Source: Nitrospiraceae bacterium (GTDB lineage Bacteria; Nitrospirota; Nitrospiria; Nitrospirales; UBA2166). Taken from it: 64,000 nucleotides of DNA. The stretch is from positions 1-64,000 of the forward strand of contig PBSN01000025.1 in NCBI GenBank assembly GCA_002726235.1, written 5' to 3'. The notes beneath the pieces were generated by a model. That model worked only from the letters and a program-made list of their open reading frames with translations, had not been told where the DNA came from and ran no database searches. Position numbers and translations under genes: made by a program. Shown piece by piece: positions 18,031 through 27,281 of the stretch (position 1 is its first letter; each line of letters begins with the position of its first letter).

Positions 18031-18588
18031 TTATCCCAGCCGGATGTTTTCCTTTTCCTCCTCAATCGTTTTACATTCGATACATAGCGTGGTAACGGGT
18101 CTGGCTTTCAATCTCGGGTAAGGAATGGGGTTCTCGCAACTCTGGCAAATGCCATATGTTCCTTGGTTGATTCGCTCAATCGTCTCAACAATTTTGGTGA
18201 CAAGCCTCTGTTCCCGCTCTTTGAGTTTCAGCACAAACGCTTGATCGCTTTCCGCAGAAGCCTGGTCTGTGAGGTCTGGGCAACTCCCCACGCGAACGAT
18301 AGTATTATTGGTCACCATCCCAGCCTTGGACAGGAGGGCTTCACGCTGTAGGATGAGCTCTCTCTTGATGTCCTCGAAATGAGAGACATTTTTGGTTTGT
18401 TGCTTCGATTTTCCCAAAATTTTCGGTTTGGGATTGACAGGGAGCTTGCCCATTGATTTTCCCACCGCCTTGGGCAGTTTCGCTTTGGATTTCACCACCG
18501 CCTTGGGCAGTTTCGCTTTGGATTTCACCACCGCCTTGGGCAGTTTCGCTTTGGATTTCACCACCGCCTTGGGCGCTTTTCTGGCCAT
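18031..18588 (-). CDS. DksA/TraR-family zinc-finger protein with repeated Lys/Ala/Pro N-terminal tail
   Basis: A 185-residue protein. The C-terminal ~125 residues are a DksA/TraR domain: a helical hairpin (HFEDIKRELILQREALLSKA) and a C4 zinc finger (CQSC ... CIEC). Such proteins bind the RNA polymerase secondary channel and tune initiation, often with ppGpp. The N-terminal ~50 residues are four copies of an 11-residue lysine-rich unit (PKAVVKSKAKL and variants), encoded by exact 33-bp DNA repeats. This basic tail resembles the AKP-rich tails of histone H1-like proteins and could bind DNA or RNA; that is inference. Confidence 0.85.
   Translation of the reverse strand: MARKAPKAVVKSKAKLPKAVVKSKAKLPKAVVKSKAKLPKAVGKSMGKLPVNPKPKILGKSKQQTKNVSHFEDIKRELILQREALLSKAGMVTNNTIVRVGSCPDLTDQASAESDQAFVLKLKEREQRLVTKIVETIERINQGTYGICQSCENPIPYPRLKARPVTTLCIECKTIEEEKENIRLG
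18462..18575 (-). repeat. 33-bp tandem repeat inside the DksA-like gene
   Basis: Three exact 33-bp copies (starting at 18462, 18495 and 18528) and a partial fourth at 18561. The unit is 11 codons long, so copy changes keep the frame. Exact identity, including third codon positions, points to recent slippage or recombination and predicts length variation between strains. Confidence 0.95.
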
Positions 18589-18750
18589 AAACGGTCCTCG
18601 CTACACAGAAATAATGAGATGGTCTATACCGAAGAATCGAGGACGATATCAAGTTTTTTGCAAGTAAGTCAATAAGGTGACGATTTTCCGTGCGAGTATG
18701 TGGCGAAGACGGGAACGATTGAACACTGACACTCAAAATAATCTCATTTA

Positions 18751-19554
18751 CTATTGTTGTGCATTTTGACCAGCGAGAAGTGCATCAAATAGTTGGGAAA
18801 AACGTGCAAACGGCTGTGCGCCGCTGATGAGTGTGCCTTGAATCGCGGCTCCCTTTCTTGTCAACCCCAGGAAAAATCCTGGAGTGCCGGTCACTCCGGC
18901 GAGTGTTCCATCCTGATAGTCTTTCTCAACTTCTTTCCCGTATTTCCCTGAGTGAACACATCTGTCCAAACGAGCAACATCCAAGCCGAGGTTATGTCCA
19001 AGCCTTTTGAGATCTGGGAATTCGCTGTCTTTCGATTCAAAAATCAAATCATGCATTTCCCAGAATTTCCCTTGTTCCTGAGCGCAATGCGCCGCTTCAG
19101 CTGCCTTACGAGCATTCGGATGAATGGCATCAAGCGGATAATCACGGAATACATAGCGTACTTTCCCAGTATCGATATAGGTGGACTTGATTTTTGGAAA
19201 CGTCTGCATGAAAAATCGACGGCAGAACGGACAATGGTAATCGGAAAACTCAATGAGAGTGAGCGGAGCGTTTCGGTTTCCCAGCATGGGATCATCATCA
19301 ATACTGACTGTCGCCTTCACCGACCCTCCTGCAGATCGCTTTCGCGCCCGCTCAAGAATTTTCCGGATTTCCTGTACATCCTGTTTAATGCTATCTAAGT
19401 CATGTTTCATCGTATCCAATTGGCGACGAAGATCATCACTGTCATCAGCCCAAACAGGTGCTACAACACAGAGAATTAAAACGGCAATACTCACCACCAT
19501 GGCACACACACACACCAACCGCCATTGCAGAGATACGCTTCGCACTTGCTTCAT
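18751..19554 (-). CDS. Periplasmic DsbA-like thioredoxin-fold protein
   Basis: About 267 residues. An N-terminal signal (MKQVRSVSLQWRL then a long hydrophobic core ending APVWADDS) is followed by a coiled-coil stretch (residues ~40-75, LRRQLDTMKHDLDSIKQDVQ) and a DsbA/thioredoxin domain with active site CPFC in FSDYHCPFCRRFFMQTFPKI and the cis-proline loop TGTPGFF. It probably oxidises, isomerises or reduces disulphides in the periplasm; the coiled coil might allow dimerisation as in DsbC/G, which is inference. I use the Met with AAGGA about 10 bases upstream; two earlier Mets are in frame. Confidence 0.85.
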   Translation of the reverse strand: MKQVRSVSLQWRLVCVCAMVVSIAVLILCVVAPVWADDSDDLRRQLDTMKHDLDSIKQDVQEIRKILERARKRSAGGSVKATVSIDDDPMLGNRNAPLTLIEFSDYHCPFCRRFFMQTFPKIKSTYIDTGKVRYVFRDYPLDAIHPNARKAAEAAHCAQEQGKFWEMHDLIFESKDSEFPDLKRLGHNLGLDVARLDRCVHSGKYGKEVEKDYQDGTLAGVTGTPGFFLGLTRKGAAIQGTLISGAQPFARFSQLFDALLAGQNAQQ

Positions 19555-19708
19555 AATAAGTATATCCTTCATCAGCCGGCCACGGTAGCACGCTTCCGCA
19601 AACGTGGTCAATTTGAAAGACTGGTTCTTCAATCAACCTTGACGATACGAGAATGCCCAGGCTGCGATATACTAGTGCACTGTTAAGGCAAGGCACAAAA
19701 GATAACTA

Positions 19709-22700
19709 ATGTCTAAATTTTCAGGTCTCCAGGGATCACTCATAGGTGCGGTTGGATTGTTCCTTTTTGCCGGACTCGCCTTGCTTATCTTGATTATTCT
19801 TCCCCGCCTCATTGGTATTGATTCCTATAAGGCGTATGTATTAGCCAAAATTGAGTCCCAGCTCGATAATGCCCTTCAAGTCTCGGACATTTCTCTCAGT
19901 GTGTTTCCAAGAACACGAGTCGATTTGGAGCACATCGCTCTCCTAGACCCTGTGAGCGCAATACCAGTATTCTCCGCTGATCGCCTCACCCTTGATCTAA
20001 GTTTGTTGTCACTGCTACGCAGGGAAATTGTGGTGAAACGCTTGGAGTTGGATCGTCCACGGCTCAATCTCCATAGCGAGCACCTTGAACACCTTCACTT
20101 TTCAGACCTTTTTTCTAGTGAAGGTAACGGCAGAACACCCATGGTTAATGTCCTGATGTTTTCCTCAAGTGTGAGGGAGGTGGCGGTCCGAAACGGACAG
20201 ATCGGTATCACGCCACATGGGCAAAACGGCGGCATGCCCGACATACAGATCGACCGGGTAAACCTGACCGTCATCACCCCAAACCCTGGAACGCCATCGA
20301 AATTCTCGATGAGAGGAATTCTGCCGCATGACAATGACCATGCCAAAATCCATGTAACAGGAAAGTTTTCATCAGAGACCATACAGCCATCACCATCCAC
20401 TGGAGCACAACACGAGTACCGGCTGGTCGGGACGACGCGCATCTCGTCGCTAGACCTCGCTCGTCTTCACCCATACCTTGGAACCAATGATGATGAAGAA
20501 TTCTATGGCCTAGCTGATCTTGAAGGTACGGTGGCGGGTACCCTCACCTCAACGTCTCGGCGACTGAGTATTCAGGATATCAGCCTTCATTTGAAAACTG
20601 GGAACCTCACCGGATCTATAGCGTTCCAACAGACTAACGACGAACCCTGGACAGTCCAAGGCGAGGTCAATACGTCTCCATTCAATATTCAAACAGTACT
20701 CACTGTGTTTTCACCTCACCTCGATAAGACGACATTCTATGACACAGTGGCTGAATCTGAGGTATCAGGAAACGTGCGTATTGTTCAAGCTTCTGTTTCC
20801 AGCGTCCTAAACATGATCCCCCCATCTGATATCGCAGTGACAGCCGAGTTTGAACTTAAAGACATGCATGGCAGGCTCTTCGAAAAAACATTTGAAAACA
20901 TCAACGCATCGGTGATTCTGCAGGATGACACATTAGAACTTCGGTCGCTTTCTGGACGGTATGGTAAAACTGACGTTCTACGAGGCATTGGAATTGTCAC
21001 TGCTTTGCATGACGAGGCAGATATCGACTCAACCATTACGTTCATGGTGCCTACCTCTGAATTTATGGATCATTTGGGAGCAGATGCCCCACGACAAGAA
21101 GAACAAGAAGGGTCCGAGAATATTTGGGAATATGGATCCCCCACAGGCAACGGAATTTTAACATTAGAGATACTGGGATCTCTTCACTCTGATGACCTGG
21201 AGTTTGAAGGAGTGTTTCAAAGTCGAGGCATGGGATTCCATAGCGCCTGGTTGGGATTACCAGTCTCAAAGCTTTTCGGACAATTGTCTTTCTCGCCCGA
21301 TGGCATCAAGCTGAAGAAGGCGAAAGGCAGAATAGGACGGTCACGCGTACAGGTCAACGCACATTTTGCCGAAGATGATTCAACTGTTCAACTCCAATCA
21401 CACGCAGACGCAAAAGAACTCGTAAGCTTTCTTCTTTCAAAAACCGGTTTTTCTCCGCTTTCGCCAGACATACTTATCCAAGGGACGACATCTTTAAATC
21501 TCAAGATGGACCAGCATGCCAATGACACCGTGATCTCCGCGAAGCTCGACTTGAAAAAAACGGGATATCACAGGGAATCCGGCATCAGCAAGCCAGTAGG
21601 TGTTGCAGCGAGTGCTGATGCTGATGTGGTACTACAAGGAGATACACAGGTGAAGATCCAACGAATAAGGTTTGGTCTTGCGCCACTTCTTCTCACGGCT
21701 TCGGGCCATATCGCGCTCACGGCACCACCTCAGTATTCCTTTTCGGTCGCGAGTAACCCAGTCAGGCTCGATGAATTTCATGAACGAGCCCCGCGTGTCA
21801 CCGTTCGAGGCCTTCACCCAGAGGCCGGGTTATTCAAAACAAGGCTGAACATCACAGGAGTTGGAATGGAACGAAAGGCGATGAAAATTGAAGGGAAGGC
21901 CTCTTTGCTTCATGGCCGGATAAGTGTTCCTGAAACACCTGGAGCGAAGCCGCTCACTATTGGGGATGTTAACACCGCCATACAATTTAGCCACAAAGAT
22001 GACGGCCGCATAGAAATCAGAGAATTTTCTGCGGCATTCAACAACTCTTCAGTGCATATCACCGGAGAGGTAACGGGGCTTCACACCTTGCCTCGCATTC
22101 AGGTGTCCATTGATGCTCCGCAATTTGACTTTGAGTCAGTCATTCCCCAGAACAAATCATCACCACTTCGAGAACTGATCACCTCGCTCAGTCGCACGAC
22201 CATTCTTCAGTCCGATATCCATGTTGAAGAGGCTCAGTACCACGGTGTGGTGTGGAGCGATATACATCTAGCGGCCACTGGGATGGGGGGCGTGATCACT
22301 CTCGAAGTTCGCAAAGCGCAGAGCGGTGACGGAAACCTCCAAGCGCACGCGACTATTCACATGCCGAAGAATGCATCAATTCAAATGAATGGCCACACAC
22401 AATTCACGGCCGTTCCGGCACAGGATATCGTGACACTTCTCGGCGGAAATGAACGCCTGATGTTTGGCCATGCGAATATTAAAGGAGAGCTTGCCGGAAA
22501 TGGGGGTCATAAAGATGGCGTGTCAGCGACGCTCGATGGGCAAGTTCACCTCGCGCTTTCCGATGGACGAATTCGAAAATTCACGGCGCTGTCAAAGATG
22601 CTGAATCTTTTGAACCTTCCTCAACTCCTTTCAGGACATGTCCCTGATTTGTCATCGAAAGGATTGGCCTTTGACTCCATTGAATCCACACTGGTCATAA

Positions 22701-23077
22701 AGAAGGGAATCGTGACCATCGAGAACCTCTCCATAAATAGTCCGATCATGAAAATCGGAGGAGTGGGACACTACGACATCCCGAACGACAACGTAAATGT
22801 CGTAATGGCAATGAGTCCGCTCGGATCATATGAGAATATCCTCAATAAAATTCCAGTTCTTAACAAGATCTTTGCCGGTGGAAATCAACGACGCGGGATA
22901 TTGACAACGCTTTTTGAAGTTAAAGGCCCCCTCAACGATCCCCAAGTAACGGTGATGCCAGGCGAGTCGGTAACCTCTGGTCTCACGGGTCTCGGAGAAT
23001 TAGCATTCGATATTTTGAGAAATACAATCCTTCTCCCAAAAGAACTCATTGCGCCAACAGTTCCAAGCAAACAGTAG
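19709..23077 (+). CDS. AsmA-family envelope protein
   Basis: A 1122-residue protein anchored by one N-terminal helix (LIGAVGLFLFAGLALLILII) with a long, beta-rich periplasmic part. The N-terminal segment (AYVLAKIESQLDNALQVSDI, FPRTRVDLEHIALLDP, SADRLTLDLSLLSLLRREIV) and the C-terminal segment (KMLNLLNLPQLLSGHVPDLS, VGHYDIPNDNVNVVMAMSPL, PLNDPQVTVMPG) are AsmA/DUF3971 hallmarks. Members of this superfamily (AsmA, TamB, YhdP) are thought to bridge the periplasm and carry lipids to the outer membrane. It is divergent from the DsbA-like gene and overlaps the convergent TPR gene by 32 bases. Confidence 0.85.
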   Translation: MSKFSGLQGSLIGAVGLFLFAGLALLILIILPRLIGIDSYKAYVLAKIESQLDNALQVSDISLSVFPRTRVDLEHIALLDPVSAIPVFSADRLTLDLSLLSLLRREIVVKRLELDRPRLNLHSEHLEHLHFSDLFSSEGNGRTPMVNVLMFSSSVREVAVRNGQIGITPHGQNGGMPDIQIDRVNLTVITPNPGTPSKFSMRGILPHDNDHAKIHVTGKFSSETIQPSPSTGAQHEYRLVGTTRISSLDLARLHPYLGTNDDEEFYGLADLEGTVAGTLTSTSRRLSIQDISLHLKTGNLTGSIAFQQTNDEPWTVQGEVNTSPFNIQTVLTVFSPHLDKTTFYDTVAESEVSGNVRIVQASVSSVLNMIPPSDIAVTAEFELKDMHGRLFEKTFENINASVILQDDTLELRSLSGRYGKTDVLRGIGIVTALHDEADIDSTITFMVPTSEFMDHLGADAPRQEEQEGSENIWEYGSPTGNGILTLEILGSLHSDDLEFEGVFQSRGMGFHSAWLGLPVSKLFGQLSFSPDGIKLKKAKGRIGRSRVQVNAHFAEDDSTVQLQSHADAKELVSFLLSKTGFSPLSPDILIQGTTSLNLKMDQHANDTVISAKLDLKKTGYHRESGISKPVGVAASADADVVLQGDTQVKIQRIRFGLAPLLLTASGHIALTAPPQYSFSVASNPVRLDEFHERAPRVTVRGLHPEAGLFKTRLNITGVGMERKAMKIEGKASLLHGRISVPETPGAKPLTIGDVNTAIQFSHKDDGRIEIREFSAAFNNSSVHITGEVTGLHTLPRIQVSIDAPQFDFESVIPQNKSSPLRELITSLSRTTILQSDIHVEEAQYHGVVWSDIHLAATGMGGVITLEVRKAQSGDGNLQAHATIHMPKNASIQMNGHTQFTAVPAQDIVTLLGGNERLMFGHANIKGELAGNGGHKDGVSATLDGQVHLALSDGRIRKFTALSKMLNLLNLPQLLSGHVPDLSSKGLAFDSIESTLVIKKGIVTIENLSINSPIMKIGGVGHYDIPNDNVNVVMAMSPLGSYENILNKIPVLNKIFAGGNQRRGILTTLFEVKGPLNDPQVTVMPGESVTSGLTGLGELAFDILRNTILLPKELIAPTVPSKQ

Positions 23078-23567
23078 CGGGCATCGCATCAAGATGTTCA
23101 TTGATTAAACTCTCAAGATCAGGGTGTGTAGTCAAACGCAGTGCCTCTACATAGCTCACACACGCAGCATCCAAGTGTCCTTGATTTTGGAGCAACTCGC
23201 CTATGTTGTTTAGCGCTTGAGCTTTGGTTTCTGGATGCTGTGTCAGTATGAGAACTTCTTCAAATTTCGCCTGAGCAACCATTGTATCGCCAAGTGTAGT
23301 GAGCGCTAATCCTATGTTTCCCAAGGCGGCGGCTTTCATTTCCGGATCCTCTGCGATGCTAAGGACTTCCTCGTACGATCTGATCGCAGCTTCAGGATCC
23401 CCACCAATATGGAGATTGACTCCACTATCAAGGAGTGCAAGGGCGCGGTTCCCGTCCGCACGTTCAGACCATGTTTCACAACCCGCTCCGAAAAATAGTG
23501 GCAGAGCGACAAACATGCTTGTCGCGAACAAGGAGAACCAATTTGGCATCACGTGCGCGGGAATCAT
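23046..23567 (-). CDS. Small TPR-repeat lipoprotein
   Basis: 173 residues: signal peptide with lipobox FFGAGC (C30) and about three TPR units (RALALLDSGVNLHIGGDPEA, MKAAALGNIGLALTTLGDTM, AQALNNIGELLQNQGHLDAA). The ATG overlaps the upstream gene stop by 4 bases and has AGAGG at good spacing. It is the last gene of a three-gene minus-strand operon of envelope proteins and overlaps the 3' end of the convergent AsmA gene by 32 bases. Function is unknown. Confidence 0.75.
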   Translation of the reverse strand: MIPAHVMPNWFSLFATSMFVALPLFFGAGCETWSERADGNRALALLDSGVNLHIGGDPEAAIRSYEEVLSIAEDPEMKAAALGNIGLALTTLGDTMVAQAKFEEVLILTQHPETKAQALNNIGELLQNQGHLDAACVSYVEALRLTTHPDLESLINEHLDAMPATVCLELLAQ

Positions 23568-23944
23568 CGGAAGCCTCTGCCCCCACCGCCACCGCCAGAG
23601 GAAAATCCGCCTCCACCACCGGAACTAAATCCTCTGCGTGACGATCGGCCTTCCCCGGAGCTTGCACGGCCTCCTCGAAACGATCGGCCGTGTGAACCTC
23701 TACTACGTCCACCATCATGCAAGTGCCCGTAATAGCCATAATAGGGATACCCATAATAAGGATACCCGTAATAGGGATAGTAGGCGTAATAGTCGTGTGG
23801 ATAATAAAAATATGGGAAGGACCTTTCAGGGTAGACGGAACGCTCCTCCTTGACCTGCGCGCGCTCGATCAGATGGCACCCCTGAAGCATCATGAGCATT
23901 CCGATGACGCCTCCTACCCGAAGCCATGTACTGTTCAATGCCAT
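23564..23944 (-). CDS. Tyrosine-rich, glycine-rich low-complexity lipoprotein
   Basis: 126 residues. Lipobox MLQGC with C23. Residues ~43-72 are dominated by Tyr (PHDYYAYYPYYGYPYYGYPY then YGYYG), formed by a tandem YPYYG unit. Residues ~77-126 are Gly/Ser/Arg-rich and end in GGGGGGRGFR. I know no defined family; Tyr- and Gly-rich segments of this type occur in surface or adhesive proteins and in proteins prone to phase separation. It sits between a putative outer-membrane barrel and a TPR lipoprotein, and overlaps the latter by 4 bases. Confidence 0.7.
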   Translation of the reverse strand: MALNSTWLRVGGVIGMLMMLQGCHLIERAQVKEERSVYPERSFPYFYYPHDYYAYYPYYGYPYYGYPYYGYYGHLHDGGRSRGSHGRSFRGGRASSGEGRSSRRGFSSGGGGGFSSGGGGGGRGFR

Positions 23945-23953
23945 AGGACTACG

Positions 23954-24748
23954 TTAGAAGTTCAATCGAAACGCGGCGCTAAATGATGCCTCGTCGATCA
24001 GACTGATTTCTAGATTAATCCCCGCTTTCTCTTGTTGATCGAAGAACAGCGTGGTGCCTGCAAATAGCCCAAAATTAGAGGTTTCTTCAAGATCTAGTTT
24101 TCGCCGATCTGCAGTTTCAAAACCGGCCCCGGGGCGAAAGGTAACCGTATCGCTCCCATCAACCCTGGAAAGCCGGATTCCACCATACGGACGATCGAGA
24201 ACCGGATGGACCATAGACACTCCAAGCTTCACTGTATATTCGGTCCATCGAATTTTCTCGTCTGCGACGCGGCGGACAAAACTTTCCTCTCCAGTCGTCC
24301 CATCGAAAACGAAATTGCTTGCAATCCTATCTTCCGCGTTAAACGTCAGTGCGCTAAAATCAGTGAAGGCGGAAAGTCTGGAGGGGCTGGGGGAGGTATA
24401 CCAATTGACCTTCAAGCCACCCCCGAGCATCACATCAACGTCTCCACGAAAATCATCAAATGCAGCCCCCCCTCTCAGATTGACCCCGCCAACGTTTCCA
24501 TACAATTGGACCCGATCTCCAAAGGTCCATCCAATTTCTGCAAGGACACGAGTCGAGTCGACGTTACCCTCTTGAACACCCGTTGCCGGATCGACGAGGG
24601 TTGTTTCCCCTTCTGCAGTTAATCCTTCTTCAGCAACGCTACGAGTAGTCACCCCAGCTCCGAATTCGATATAAGGGCCCGCAATGCTATAAGGTGCGCT
24701 AAAACACAGGAACAGAAGAACGGCAAGCGTAAGATGCATCAATGGCAT
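23954..24748 (-). CDS. Putative outer-membrane beta-barrel protein
   Basis: 264 residues. A cleavable signal (LTLAVLLFLCFSAPYSIAGP) is followed by alternating strands such as PYIEFGAGVTTRSV, RVQLYGNVGGVNLRGG, YTVKLGVSMVHPVLDRPYGG and NFGLFAGTTLFFDQQEKAGI, ending ...SAAFRLNF with the C-terminal phenylalanine typical of BAM substrates. I do not recognise a specific family. It starts a minus-strand operon with the tyrosine-rich and TPR lipoproteins, so the three may form one envelope structure. Confidence 0.65.
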   Translation of the reverse strand: MPLMHLTLAVLLFLCFSAPYSIAGPYIEFGAGVTTRSVAEEGLTAEGETTLVDPATGVQEGNVDSTRVLAEIGWTFGDRVQLYGNVGGVNLRGGAAFDDFRGDVDVMLGGGLKVNWYTSPSPSRLSAFTDFSALTFNAEDRIASNFVFDGTTGEESFVRRVADEKIRWTEYTVKLGVSMVHPVLDRPYGGIRLSRVDGSDTVTFRPGAGFETADRRKLDLEETSNFGLFAGTTLFFDQQEKAGINLEISLIDEASFSAAFRLNF

Positions 24749-24882
24749 GAAAAGGCAACCTAACCCTAGAAAAACTCTAGCAGAGTGCTGTCAGTGGTGT
24801 CGATAGGACAACGTAACATGGGGATTTGGTTGATCTTTCTGTCCAACCCCAAAAGGGCTTGTGCTGAGTGAAAACGTATTCC

Positions 24883-24911
24883 TTTAACTTCTGATCGTTA
24901 TCTAGTATACT
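24883..24911 (+). promoter_or_regulatory. Candidate promoter for the desaturase pair
   Basis: TTTAAC (3/6) and TATACT (5/6) separated by 17 bp in the 287-base region between the barrel gene and the first desaturase. The implied leader is about 118 nt and includes a 5-bp hairpin (AGCGA/TCGCT near 24973-24990). No known riboswitch is recognisable. Confidence 0.35.
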
Positions 24912-25035
24912 GACCGGATTTTGCGGTGTGAAACTTTAGGGATTCTCTGCCTCGGCCAGCCTGCCAGCTAGGAGCGAAAGCCTCGCTACTGCCCGTCTGA
25001 GATGCCTATTTGCTAAAAAATAAGGAAACGAACGA

Positions 25036-25932
25036 ATGCCTGAAAAAGATACACGCTCTGAAAATTACCCGACGCTTATGCAGGCAGCAACAGCGTGTGT
25101 CTTTTGGACGGTACACCTCACATGTCTTTTAGCCATCTGGGTTGGTGTCAGCTGGGTTGCGGTCGCAGTCTGCCTTGCCCTATACGGCATCCGAATGTTC
25201 GCCATCACTGGGGGATATCATCGATATTTTTCGCACCGAAGTTTCCAGACAAGCCGTCCTTTTCAATTTGTGTTAGCACTGCTAGGTTGTACATCGGCGC
25301 AAAAAGGCCCAATATGGTGGGCTTCGCATCACCGGCATCACCACAAGTATTCCGATACTGAAAACGATGTCCATTCCCCAAAGGTATCCGGCCTCTATCA
25401 TGCCCACATGGGTTGGGTACTCAGTAAGCAATACAAACACACGGAAACTGCCCTAGTGAAAGATCTCGACAGGTTCCCAGAACTGCAATTCCTTGGGCGT
25501 CTATACATGCTTCCACCAATTCTCCTCGCGACCGCCACGTATTATTTAGGGGCGGGGTTGGATAACGCGTTTCCTGCACTTCAGACCTCCGGGCCGCAGA
25601 TGCTTGTGTGGGGATTTTTCGTGAGCACTGTACTGCTCTACCATGGGACGTTCTCTATCAACTCGTTCACACATCTGATTGGGAAGCAACGCTTTAACAC
25701 AAGCGACGACAGCCGCAATCATTGGCTGTTAGCATTAATCACATTGGGGGAAGGCTGGCACAACAACCACCATCGATATCCAGGTTCCGAGCGCCAAGGA
25801 ATGTATTGGTGGGAAATTGATATGACGCACTATGGACTTGTGGTACTCTCGAAAATCGGGCTTGTGTGGGACCTGCGCTCATATCCACAGATAATATATG
25901 CAGAGGCCGCATCCAATCGACTAGCAGCGTAA
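25036..25932 (+). CDS. Membrane acyl-CoA/fatty acid desaturase (Delta9 type), first copy
   Basis: 298 residues with four or more membrane helices and the three histidine boxes of the di-iron OLE1/SCD family: HRYFSH (H62...H67), HHRHHH (98-103) and HNNHH in GEGWHNNHHRYPG. The WWEIDMTHY segment after the third box is also typical. The enzyme inserts a cis double bond into a saturated acyl chain using O2 and an electron donor, so the organism is expected to live with oxygen. A second desaturase gene follows after a short gap, presumably in one operon. Confidence 0.92.
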   Translation: MPEKDTRSENYPTLMQAATACVFWTVHLTCLLAIWVGVSWVAVAVCLALYGIRMFAITGGYHRYFSHRSFQTSRPFQFVLALLGCTSAQKGPIWWASHHRHHHKYSDTENDVHSPKVSGLYHAHMGWVLSKQYKHTETALVKDLDRFPELQFLGRLYMLPPILLATATYYLGAGLDNAFPALQTSGPQMLVWGFFVSTVLLYHGTFSINSFTHLIGKQRFNTSDDSRNHWLLALITLGEGWHNNHHRYPGSERQGMYWWEIDMTHYGLVVLSKIGLVWDLRSYPQIIYAEAASNRLAA

Positions 25933-25953
25933 TTCAATATGAGGAACGAAAAA

Positions 25954-27075
25954 ATGAACAAACCACCACTTATTGTAACGCGTGCATTGATATTGTTTGG
26001 CACACCATTATTAGCAGTCACACTTGTCCCGTATTATGGTTTCCACGTCGGATTTGGTGTATTCGAATGGAGCATGGGCGTGCTGTTTGGCATCATGACA
26101 TTACATTCTATCTCGGCCGGCTATCACCGTCTGTGGTCCCATAAGGCCTACCAAGCACATGCCATTGTGCGCCTATTCTATGCAATTTGTGGCGCCTGCA
26201 CCATTCAGAACAGTATTCTGCATTGGTCCTCCGATCATCGAAATCATCACAAGTTCGTTGATAACCAAGATCGCGACCCCTATGCTGCAACACGGGGATT
26301 TTGGTTTTCACACATGGGGTGGATGATTCGTGATTACAAAAGTGGAAAAGTTGATTTCTCGAACGTGAAAGATTTGGTTCGAGACCCTATCGTGATGTGG
26401 CAACACAAATACTATATCGAACTCGTGCTGGTAACAAACGTTGGCCTTCCGCTTCTACTCGGATACCTGTTTGGATCGGCTTTGGGGGTATTTCTCCTTG
26501 CTGGTGTATTGCGATTGGTTGTCATACACCATTTTACCTTCCTCATTAACTCCCTTGCCCATATATGGGGAAGTCAGCCCTACTCTGATACAAACTCCTC
26601 CCGTGACAGTCTGGTCCTCGCACTGTTGACCTTTGGTGAGGGATATCATAACTATCACCACAGTTTTCAAGGTGATTACAGAAACGGGATACGATGGTGG
26701 CATTTTGATCCGACAAAATGGATCATTACAGCCCTCGCCTGGGTTGGGCTAACCAGCCGATTGAAACGGGCACCTCAGCTCCACATCGAAAAAGCACGCC
26801 TGGCGATGCAATACAATCATGCCCTGCGAAAGGCGGCACATCTTCAGGAAGCGGACCGATGGTGCCAACATCTCGAGGAGCGATACGCGCAATTTCTAGT
26901 TGCCCTAGAAGAATGGGCAACGTTTAAACGGGAATGGTACCGGAGCAAGAAAGACGAACTCTTAGCCACCATAGAACGTGCGGAATTAAAACAGAGATAT
27001 GCCGAACTCAAACGGAATGTAAAGTTTCAGCGCCAAGAGTGGCACCTCCTTACCTCACAACTTGCCGCAACCTAG
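25954..27075 (+). CDS. Membrane fatty acid desaturase, second copy with coiled-coil tail
   Basis: 373 residues. Residues ~1-275 are an OLE1/SCD-type desaturase with boxes HRLWSH, HRNHH and HNYHH. The last ~100 residues are a charged helix likely to form a coiled coil (HALRKAAHLQEADRWCQHLE; LLATIERAELKQRYAELKRN), absent from the first copy. I start at the Met preceded by GAGGAACGAAAAA; one five codons earlier is possible. The two copies share layout but are diverged, so they probably differ in substrate or chain position. The tail may dock a redox partner; that is inference. Confidence 0.9.
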   Translation: MNKPPLIVTRALILFGTPLLAVTLVPYYGFHVGFGVFEWSMGVLFGIMTLHSISAGYHRLWSHKAYQAHAIVRLFYAICGACTIQNSILHWSSDHRNHHKFVDNQDRDPYAATRGFWFSHMGWMIRDYKSGKVDFSNVKDLVRDPIVMWQHKYYIELVLVTNVGLPLLLGYLFGSALGVFLLAGVLRLVVIHHFTFLINSLAHIWGSQPYSDTNSSRDSLVLALLTFGEGYHNYHHSFQGDYRNGIRWWHFDPTKWIITALAWVGLTSRLKRAPQLHIEKARLAMQYNHALRKAAHLQEADRWCQHLEERYAQFLVALEEWATFKREWYRSKKDELLATIERAELKQRYAELKRNVKFQRQEWHLLTSQLAAT

Positions 27076-27114
27076 CGGGGTGGTGAAAAAGGTCCCAGCA
27101 GCCTTCTCACCCCG
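27076..27114 (+). terminator. Hairpin directly after the second desaturase
   Basis: Seven-base arms CGGGGTG (27076-27082) and CACCCCG (27108-27114), with further pairing AAGG/CCTT inside, starting right after the stop codon. There is no T-run after it, so it is at best a non-canonical terminator or an mRNA-stabilising stem. Confidence 0.35.
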
Positions 27115-27281
27115 TTGTCGTGCGCCAATACCAAGTGTGCTCCACGCACCAACGACCCTACAGCAGTTCTGAGTTTTTAACAGTCTTCTAATCCTCTTCT
27201 CGCACTACCCCCCGCGTGAGATGAGTTTCACACTCGCATAGATCATCCCATGCATACGAAAGAATGGCATTGGAAAAGAGA

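Noticed and set aside
18462-18575. CRISPR-like array (regular 33-bp repeats)
   Set aside because: The repeats are contiguous without spacers and encode an in-frame 11-residue unit.
19639-19673. Promoter TTGACG ... TATACT before the AsmA gene
   Set aside because: The hexamers are 23 bp apart, too far for sigma-70; the -10 alone is not enough evidence.
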